Assembly (NCBI RefSeq): GCF_025791835.1 | Contig: NZ_JAOXLP010000065.1 | Span: forward strand, 1-11,500 | Direction: 5' to 3' | DNA: 11,500 nucleotides | DNA from: Roseomonas xinghualingensis | GTDB taxonomy: Bacteria; Pseudomonadota; Alphaproteobacteria; Acetobacterales; Acetobacteraceae | Shown: in pieces, positions 6,976-11,500 of the stretch | Layout of the letters: every line of letters starts with the position of its first letter | Position numbering within the stretch: the stretch's first letter is position 1 | Made by a program: the position numbers and the translations under genes | Notes under the pieces: model-generated | What the model saw: only the letters and a program-made list of their open reading frames with translations | The model's database searches: none | What the model was told of the DNA's origin: nothing

Positions 6976-7077
6976 TCAGGCCGCCAATCTCTCCATCTCG
7001 CCTGCCTCACAGGCCTTGTTGGGGGTCTGCCCCGCCAGGGCGCCGTGTGGGCGTCCGGCGTTGTAGTAGCCGATCTA
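6976..7077 (-). pseudogene. IS3-family transposase orfB, 3' fragment
   Basis: On the minus strand 32 residues read IGYYNAGRPHGALAGQTPNK, then ACEAGEMERLAA and TGA. The 'YYN..RPH.AL...TP' pattern is the hallmark C-terminus of IS3-family integrase-type transposases (IS407-like). The codon just upstream is a TAG stop, and no earlier part of the catalytic core can be read, so this is a remnant. It reads toward the IS6 fragment at 6823-6946. Confidence 0.65.
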
Positions 7078-7295
7078 CTTTGTGAGCCCGGCCTGCATCT
7101 CCGATGCCGGTCTCGTTCTGAAGGACGAAGACCACCCGCAGTACGTAGTAGGGCGTTGTCAGGTTGGCGAGAACGGCGAGTGTCCGGATGCGGGCCTTCA
7201 CCCGCTCGCGCTCATCCTTCTGGCTCAGAACGCCGTCCCCTGTTCATGGGCAGCGCGGATCATTCGGGGCGACTGTGCAGTGTTGTTGCGGCAGA
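7078..7295. other. Stretch with no convincing gene
   Basis: Between the IS3 remnant and the Doc toxin gene I see no supported gene. A minus-strand frame containing ERVKARIRTLAVLANLTTPY (ATG at 7201) runs into the IS3 remnant in the wrong frame and has no ribosome site I trust; it may be a leftover of an unrecognised gene. Together with 6810-7077 this makes about 490 bp of decayed sequence. Confidence 0.4.
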
Positions 7296-7688
7296 TCACC
7301 CAGCCTTGCCCTTCCGGAGCCAGGCCGCGAAGCCGCCTTCGTCCAACCGTCCTTCCACCATCTCGAGCATGTGTTCGACAACGTCGGCGGCTTCGATGGC
7401 CAACTGCACGCCGTTCACCTTGAGAAAGAGAACGCAGCAGCTCCATGCCGTTCGCTTGTTGGCATCGTTGAAGGCATGGTTGCTGGCAATGCCATAGGCG
7501 TATGCTGCCGCGAGGTCGAAGAGATCGAGCGTGCCGGGTTCGGCATAGCCGAGCTTGTTCACCGGCCGGCCGAGTGCGCTTTGCAGCAGCCCTTCATCCT
7601 TTATGCCGTGCGCGCCGCCATACTCCCGCAGCGCGTGGTCATGCAGGAACAGCACGACATCCGGCTCTAGAAACTCCGGCTCGGTCAA
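7296..7688 (-). CDS. doc: Doc-family toxin (death-on-curing, Fic fold)
   Basis: A 130-residue protein of Doc length. The Fic/Doc active-site motif is intact at residues 71-80 (HAFNDANKRT), preceded by the typical AAAYAYGIASN helix; the N-terminus has the usual EYGG..GI+DEGLL.SAL pattern. Doc enzymes phosphorylate EF-Tu and stop translation; that activity is assumed from the motif. The start is TTG at 7688, which overlaps the antitoxin stop (TTGA), so translation is coupled. Its partner is an AbrB/MazE-type antitoxin rather than the classical Phd. No damage is seen, so the toxin should be functional. Confidence 0.88.
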   Translation of the reverse strand: MTEPEFLEPDVVLFLHDHALREYGGAHGIKDEGLLQSALGRPVNKLGYAEPGTLDLFDLAAAYAYGIASNHAFNDANKRTAWSCCVLFLKVNGVQLAIEAADVVEHMLEMVEGRLDEGGFAAWLRKGKAG

Positions 7689-7912
7689 CGCTTGGCCAGT
7701 TCCTGCAGGGCATCCGCCTGCTCGCGGAGTACCTCGCGGGCGAGCTGCAGTTGGCGCTCGAGCTTCAGGTTGCGCTTGACCAGCTTCACGCCGTCGGCCA
7801 GCTCCACCAGCGTGAGGTCCTGGCCTACCTCGAAGCCCATGCGGATGCGGGTCTCGGCCGGAAAGGTCACCCCGACCGAGTTGCCCTGCCGCCGAAGCGT
7901 GACCATCGTCAT
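7685..7912 (-). CDS. AbrB/MazE-type antitoxin partner of Doc
   Basis: A 75-residue protein. Residues 3-45 form a SpoVT-AbrB swapped-hairpin DNA-binding domain (VTLRRQGNSVGVTFPAETRI, then GFEVGQDLTLVELADGVKL), and the C-terminal half is a charged helix (LERQLQLAREVLREQADALQELAK) that would bind and block the toxin. The start is ATG at 7912, with AGGAA seven bases upstream on the minus strand; a second ATG two codons in is an alternative. It overlaps doc by four bases. Like other antitoxins it probably represses its own promoter, located in the AT-richer 7913-7970 segment. Confidence 0.8.
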   Translation of the reverse strand: MTMVTLRRQGNSVGVTFPAETRIRMGFEVGQDLTLVELADGVKLVKRNLKLERQLQLAREVLREQADALQELAKR

Positions 7913-7924
7913 GGCGATTCCTAT

Positions 7925-7950
7925 TCAGTATTACGTTAAGTAAGATTGGG
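7925..7950 (-). promoter_or_regulatory. Candidate promoter/operator of the antitoxin-doc operon
   Basis: The AT-richer stretch just upstream of the antitoxin contains TTAC (7931-7934) and GTAA (7940-7943) as a small inverted repeat, with TACTGAAT on the minus strand as a possible -10 region. Both are weak signals. Position is the main argument. Confidence 0.25.
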
Positions 7951-7973
7951 GCCGGCCGATTAGCCTGACAAGG

Positions 7974-8009
7974 GGCTGACCTGCATTCCTCCCGAAGTTC
8001 AGGTCAGCC
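7974..8009. repeat. Nine-base inverted repeat at the helicase stop
   Basis: GGCTGACCT (7974-7982) and AGGTCAGCC (8001-8009) are perfect complements separated by 18 bases; the second arm covers the helicase gene's last codons and stop. It could form a hairpin that ends or stabilises the helicase transcript. No T-run follows, so an intrinsic terminator is not certain; it may instead be a protein-binding site for the downstream antitoxin operon. Confidence 0.35.
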
Positions 8010-9888
8010 GTGCTTCTCCTGCCTTTGGCCGATCCGGCCTGCCCACGGGTGGCCTCCACTCCTGGCGCTTGCGGGCGGACCAGGCGTAGCGAGGGTCGCC
8101 GTCCAGCAGGTGGAGATGGTCACCGAGCCTGTTGCGCTCCATCCAGCCGATCGCGGCCTGCAGCTCCTCCAGAGTCATCTGCGCCCGCGCCTTGTCGCCC
8201 GTCACGCGCTTCAGGACGGCGTTGTAGCGATGGTACAGCCCGGGCCCGGCCAAGCCGCCTCGCCGCCCGCTCGCCCCCGCCTCGTCCTCGACGGCCTGGA
8301 TCGCAACCATCTCGCCAAGCCGGGCGCGCAGCCGCCGCTCGGCGGCCGAGGGCGTCTCCAGCATTTCCCCTTGTGCCAGCTCCGGCCCGGGCCGGAGCGT
8401 GTCGAAGCGCAGCGCCAGGGCGTTGGAGGCCAGCGGGGTGATGCCCTCCCTGGCCGGTGGCAGCTGGTCCAGCAGCCAGAGGGGGAGGGAGGACTGACGG
8501 CGTCCCCCCTTGGGCCTCCTGGCGAGCGTGCCTTGCTCGGTCTCCATCCGGCGCCGAAACTGGCCGAATAGGGGGTCGTCCGGGTGGAAGACCAGGGCGC
8601 GCTGCTCCTCGTAGGTGCCGGCATGGGGGTCCACGCGGGTGGCACGGGCGACCATCTGCTCCAGCCAGGGGCGCGAGCGGATGTGGGTGAGGGCCGCAAC
8701 CACGGCCACTTCGGGCGCGTCCAGCCCCTCATAGGCCATGGCCACCGTGACCAGGATCGAGGGCTCGGGCCGCAGCCGGAAGGCGGCGAGCAGCTCGTGC
8801 GCGCGTGGGGTGTCGGAGGTGGCGAGCTGCGCCACCTCCTCCGCCTGGGAGGCCGGGATCCAGCGCCGTACCACCTCTAGGTAGTGGCGCGCTGTCACCT
8901 GATCAGGGGCCACCACGAGCATCTTGCCCAGGCCCTGTGCAGCCTCGCCCGGTGCCAGGCCGCGCTCGCGCCGGCGCCGGGCGCGCAGACCGCGGATGGC
9001 GAGGAAGGCCTCGCGCAGCAGTGCCTCGGCGAAGCCAGTGCGAAGTGCGGTGAACAGGGCTGGGCGCGTCGTCTCGTCGGGGTAGAGGCCGGAGATGCGG
9101 TGCGGGCCCAGCTCGTTCCCGTCCTCGTCGCGCCAGCTTGCCTCACCGTCGAGCGCGCCGAAGGTGACGGGCAGCACCGCACGCTCGGCGAGCGCCTGGG
9201 CTCGGGAGTAGCCGACCACCGCCCATCCCTCCGCATCGAGCTCCACCTCGCGCGTGCGCGCCTTCGGACCTTTACGATAGGGCAGCCAGAGGATGCCCTT
9301 GCCGTCCGCCCGCTCGAGCGTGCCGGAGAGCAGCAGCCGCACGCGCGCGCATTCCAGCAGGGGCAGGATGGCGCGGGACCAGGCGCTCGCCTGGTCCTCC
9401 TCCGTCTCCTGCGCCGCAGCCACTGGGTCGATGTCGGCCAGTGCCGGCAAGTGGTGCACCTCGTCCACCACCAACAGCGTGCGGTGGCGCCGGAACTCCG
9501 CCAGATGCAGGTCTGGCGCCGCGGCGATACCCTGGTACGTCGTGATGTAGCCGGCCAGGCCCCTGCTCGGGTCTGGCGTGTTATCGGCGGCTCGTACCGA
9601 AAGGGAATGGCTCAGCGTCTCCCGCCAGAGGGGATCGGCGAAGGCTTCCTCGGCCTGCAGCCGCAGGCTGTCGCGCGGCACCACCCAGCAGACCCTCTCC
9701 ACGATCCCGGCCTCGATGAGTCCGCTGGCGGAGATGACGGGTAGGATCGACTTGCCCCCGCCCGGCGTCACAGCGGCGAGGATGTCGCGTGCCTCGGTTT
9801 GCCCGGTGGCGATCGCGTCGACCACACCGGCGAGGCGTTGCTGGTGGGAGCGGAGACCGCGGGTCACGGCGAAGGACGACCTGAACAC
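7999..9888 (-). CDS. SF2 DEAD/DEAH-box helicase-like protein
   Basis: A large superfamily 2 helicase/ATPase. Counting from an upstream GTG at 10008 (669 residues), motifs are Walker A TPGGGKS (81-87), motif Ia WVVPRDSLR, Walker B DEVH (182-185), motif III SGT (228-230), motif V AMAYEGLDAPEV (423-434) and motif VI QMVARATRVD (451-460), so both RecA-like domains are complete. The protein resembles COG1061-type restriction/repair helicases often found on plasmids and islands; exact role unknown. I prefer the GTG at 9888 (VFRSSFAVTRGLRSHQQ, 629 residues); 9903 is another option. Starts at 9996 or 10008 would read through the vapBC operator and overlap vapB, and residues before 41 look non-coding. 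No nuclease or methylase partner is present. Confidence 0.75.
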   Translation of the reverse strand: MFRSSFAVTRGLRSHQQRLAGVVDAIATGQTEARDILAAVTPGGGKSILPVISASGLIEAGIVERVCWVVPRDSLRLQAEEAFADPLWRETLSHSLSVRAADNTPDPSRGLAGYITTYQGIAAAPDLHLAEFRRHRTLLVVDEVHHLPALADIDPVAAAQETEEDQASAWSRAILPLLECARVRLLLSGTLERADGKGILWLPYRKGPKARTREVELDAEGWAVVGYSRAQALAERAVLPVTFGALDGEASWRDEDGNELGPHRISGLYPDETTRPALFTALRTGFAEALLREAFLAIRGLRARRRRERGLAPGEAAQGLGKMLVVAPDQVTARHYLEVVRRWIPASQAEEVAQLATSDTPRAHELLAAFRLRPEPSILVTVAMAYEGLDAPEVAVVAALTHIRSRPWLEQMVARATRVDPHAGTYEEQRALVFHPDDPLFGQFRRRMETEQGTLARRPKGGRRQSSLPLWLLDQLPPAREGITPLASNALALRFDTLRPGPELAQGEMLETPSAAERRLRARLGEMVAIQAVEDEAGASGRRGGLAGPGLYHRYNAVLKRVTGDKARAQMTLEELQAAIGWMERNRLGDHLHLLDGDPRYAWSARKRQEWRPPVGRPDRPKAGEARLT

Positions 9889-9960
9889 ACCATCCGAAGA
9901 CACTGATTCAGCGCGATTCTCGTGTCCAGACCCAGTAAAGTCTTGTACCGCAACAACATC

Positions 9961-9983
9961 GGGATATATATTGTGTATATCCC
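9961..9983. promoter_or_regulatory. Palindromic operator of vapBC
   Basis: GGGATATA (9961-9968) and TATATCCC (9976-9983) are perfect inverted arms; allowing one mismatch the arms reach ten bases with a three-base centre. The site lies 11 bases before the vapB ATG. VapB antitoxins bind such palindromes to repress their own operon; binding here is inferred. The same region may also serve the divergent helicase gene. Confidence 0.65.
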
Positions 9984-9994
9984 ATGAGGCGAAC

Positions 9995-10216
9995 ATGACC
10001 CGGACCACTCTCTTTCAAAGCAACCGGACCCAGGCCGTACGTCTGCCGAAGGGAGTGGCCTTTCCGGAGGGCGTTAGGGAGGTTTCGATCCTGCGTGACG
10101 GTACGCGCCGGGTCATCGTGCCGGCGGATGCCAGCTGGGACGACTTCTTCGACGCACCCGGTATTGGTTTGCCGGACCGCGAGCAGCCGCGGGCCGAGGT
10201 GCGCGAGCTCTTCTAG
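9995..10216 (+). CDS. vapB: VapB-type antitoxin
   Basis: A 73-residue antitoxin with a SpoVT-AbrB-like N-terminal domain (TTLFQSNRTQAVRLPKGVAF at 4-23, then VREVSILRDGTRRVIVP), the 'SNR.QAVRLPK' signature of VapB. The C-terminal tail (ASWDDFFDAPGIGLPDRE) would wrap the VapC active site. Start ATG at 9995, with GAGG eight bases ahead. The stop shares one base with the vapC GTG start, so the pair is translationally coupled. Confidence 0.88.
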   Translation: MTRTTLFQSNRTQAVRLPKGVAFPEGVREVSILRDGTRRVIVPADASWDDFFDAPGIGLPDREQPRAEVRELF

Positions 10217-10632
10217 TGCTGCGCTACATGCTCGACACGAACCTCTGCATCCGCGTGCTGCGCGATCGGCCGCAGGGCTTGCGACCCCGTTTCAACGCAG
10301 AGGCCAGCTCGCTCTGCATCTCGACCGTGGTGCTGATGGAACTCCTGCATGGCGCGGGCAAGTCGGCACGCCCGCTCGAGAACCGGCGGGAAGTGGAGAG
10401 CTTCGCAGCACGGTTAGATGTGCTTGCCTTCGACGCAGAGGCGGCGGCGCATGCGGGGGAAATCCGCACAGCGCTGGAGCGCGCCGGGCAGGTCATCGGT
10501 GCCTACGACCTGATGATCGCGGGCCACGCGCGCAGCCGCGGACTAATCGTGGTTACAGGCAACCTCAACGAGTTCCGCCGCGTGGAGGGACTACGCTGTG
10601 AGGGCTGGTTGTTGCCAACGCAATCAAATTGA
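10216..10632 (+). CDS. vapC: VapC toxin, PIN-domain ribonuclease
   Basis: A 138-residue PIN-domain protein. The acidic metal site is intact: D7 in MLDTN, E42 in MELLHGA, D98 in AYDLMIAGHA, plus N116 in the TGNLNEFRRVEGLR block that normally closes the site. VapC toxins cut tRNA or rRNA when VapB is lost; the target here is unknown. It starts at GTG (10216), one base overlapping the vapB stop. A good Shine-Dalgarno site is not obvious, which fits coupling to vapB. Confidence 0.9.
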   Translation: MLRYMLDTNLCIRVLRDRPQGLRPRFNAEASSLCISTVVLMELLHGAGKSARPLENRREVESFAARLDVLAFDAEAAAHAGEIRTALERAGQVIGAYDLMIAGHARSRGLIVVTGNLNEFRRVEGLRCEGWLLPTQSN

Positions 10633-10712
10633 CTAGCAAAAACAATGGCGAAAACAGATATTTTTACATAAATACATATTATACAACCCAACGCGGTTAA
10701 CGTCACCGAATC
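10633..10712. other. AT-rich intergenic stretch
   Basis: After vapC the sequence becomes clearly AT-rich (about 10636-10686, including ATATTTTTACATAAATACAT) in otherwise GC-rich DNA. No gene, no clear terminator stem and no iteron-like repeats are seen. It may be a border between pieces of different origin. Confidence 0.4.
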
Positions 10713-10784
10713 AATGGAGTGCGCCCTCCTGGGGCGGACAGGTTAGGTGAAATGCATTGACCCTCCTGCCTGGGCTTCCGGAGG

Positions 10785-10839
10785 ATGGAAGTCATGGCAC
10801 GGCATCGCTCACACAGCGTCACGTCCAAGCGGCAGGTGG
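10785..10839 (+). pseudogene. IS3-type transposase orfA, 5' fragment
   Basis: An ATG at 10785 or 10794 opens MEVMARHRSHSVTSKRQVAE, which resembles the start of a group of IS3-type orfA proteins (MARHRSHS.EFKRQVA...). After about 18 residues the match is lost; the frame continues to 11006 with no family likeness. The segment from about 10715 (TGGAGTGCGCCC) to the start codon could be the left end of that element, but there is no partner end to compare. Confidence 0.45.
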
Positions 10840-10945
10840 CCGAGGCTGCCGGGGTGAAGTGCAAATTGGTTACTCTGGAGCACGTTCAAGGCTGTGGCAG
10901 GATAGCGGCGGTTGGCCTGAACTTCATGCCAAGCGGCGAGACGAG

Positions 10946-11125
10946 CTACAAGGCAGTCCTACGGGCAGCCGTAGCTTTGACCGGCCGGTTCTCGGTTTGG
11001 TGCTGAGCGAGCGGGACTTCTTGCCTCAGAGCCACCTCGGCCAAAGCCAGACGCTTGCCGCACTGCGCCATCTGACTTTGCAGCCACTCCAACAACTCAC
11101 GGGCCTGGATTAAAGAAGCATTCAT
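10946..11125 (-). CDS. Small hypothetical protein (doubtful)
   Basis: An open frame of 59 residues on the minus strand, starting MNASLIQARELLEWLQSQMA and ending ATAARRTAL, with TAG at 10946-10948. The first 40 residues would form an amphipathic, coiled-coil-like helix. I do not recognise a family and see no strong ribosome site before the ATG at 11125. It may be a remnant of a small mobile-element accessory gene or chance. Confidence 0.2.
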   Translation of the reverse strand: MNASLIQARELLEWLQSQMAQCGKRLALAEVALRQEVPLAQHQTENRPVKATAARRTAL

Positions 11126-11448
11126 TGGAAACTCGTGTCAGAGGACGGAGCGCGGGGCGGCGGCTTCTGCCATTTCTGCGACACAGTTAACAATCGTCAG
11201 TGGTATCGATTTCGCGGCCACTCACGCACCTGTGTCGAACGGCGTGGCGAGGCGATGGGCGCTGCATTAGGCGATGCTCAAAGCCTTGGTAGCAACGATA
11301 ACAGCAAGGCGGATAGCTGCCGTGTGTACGAGACAAGTGCCGCCACCGCAGCAATGGTATGGGCAGGATTTAAGTAAGCGCGGCGTGACCACCCTTCTTG
11401 AACGTCGCAGCTGATCCCGCGAGGTATGCCGTCGCGGAGGGTGTGGCG
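11126..11448. other. Stretch with no convincing gene
   Basis: I see no gene, RNA or repeat that I can support in these 320 bases. A plus-strand frame from 11135 to 11377 has a composition unlike neighbouring genes and no recognisable domain; a minus-strand frame reads through 11267-11467 with no ribosome site. Confidence 0.4.
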
Positions 11449-11500
11449 ATGGCGCGATGGGTGGCAAGCACGAGTGCCAGCACCAGTGCTAGCACTGGAG
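11449..11500 (+). CDS. Possible gene start, cut by the window end
   Basis: GGAGG at 11436-11440 lies eight bases before an ATG at 11449. The frame reads MARWVASTSASTSASTG and leaves the window. The Ser-Thr-Ser-Ala repeat comes from a 12-base tandem repeat. Function is unknown; a surface or secreted protein with a low-complexity start is possible, as is a chance frame. Confidence 0.3.
   Translation, partial: MARWVASTSASTSASTG
11467..11500. repeat. 12-base tandem repeat with 16-base palindrome
   Basis: AGCACGAGTGCC (11467-11478), AGCACCAGTGCT (11479-11490) and AGCACTGGAG (11491-11500, cut) are diverged tandem copies. Inside them CCAGTGCTAGCACTGG (11483-11498) is a perfect 16-base palindrome. 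It may be coding repeat or a binding site; the window ends before this can be judged. Confidence 0.5.

Noticed and set aside
7007..7201. Small minus-strand frame containing LAVLANLTTPYY
   Set aside because: It overlaps the IS3 remnant in a different frame, and no family or ribosome site supports it; kept only as a note in the gap entry.
8884..9744. Plus-strand frame of 286 codons opposite the helicase
   Set aside because: It is the antisense shadow of a gene with complete helicase motifs; its own product has no recognisable domain.
1..11500. CRISPR arrays, tRNA or rRNA genes
   Set aside because: No regularly spaced repeats and no tRNA-like or rRNA-like stretches were seen on either strand.

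Overview
The window is GC-rich DNA (except a few AT-rich intergenic spots) with codon usage typical of Alphaproteobacteria. The IS types and the plasmid-type RepA fragment suggest a Roseomonas/Acetobacteraceae-like host, which is an inference. The layout looks like accessory DNA, probably plasmid-borne: insertion sequence remnants, a broken plasmid replication gene, a complete catabolic operon, and a cargo block with two toxin-antitoxin (TA) modules.

Region 1 (1-1059) is a graveyard of mobile DNA. It holds the 3' end of an IS481-family transposase fused to the 3' end of an IS5-family transposase. Next comes the 5' end of a plasmid repA-like gene with a good ribosome binding site but an in-frame stop. 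An internally deleted IS6-family element (478-1059) with both terminal inverted repeats kept cuts it off.

Region 2 (1060-6822) is the main find: a compact terephthalate-type catabolic operon. A divergent IclR regulator (tphR-like) faces tphC-like (periplasmic binding protein), tphA2 (Rieske oxygenase large subunit), tphA3 (small subunit), tphA1 (ferredoxin-reductase) and tphB (PdxA-like dihydrodiol dehydrogenase). Together they would bind terephthalate in the periplasm, dihydroxylate it in the cytoplasm and rearomatise it to protocatechuate. A2-A3 and A1-B overlap and A3-A1 are separated by one base, so translation is probably coupled. An inverted repeat in the regulator/binding-protein gap looks like an IclR-family operator. 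The membrane part of the uptake system and protocatechuate ring cleavage are not in the window.

Region 3 (6810-7295) holds a second IS6 remnant (5' end only, opposite orientation to the first) and the 3' end of an IS3-family orfB. The two IS6 remnants flank the tph operon in inverted orientation, as in a decayed composite transposon.

Region 4 (7296-10632) holds an AbrB-type antitoxin with a Doc (Fic-fold) toxin, a large SF2 DEAD/DEAH helicase-like protein, and a divergently transcribed vapBC module whose promoter carries a near-perfect palindrome. These look like plasmid or island maintenance functions.

Region 5 (10633-11500) is mostly non-coding or degenerate. It has an AT-rich stretch, the start of an IS3-type orfA, one doubtful small ORF, and at the very end the possible start of a gene with a Ser-Thr-Ser-Ala repeat.
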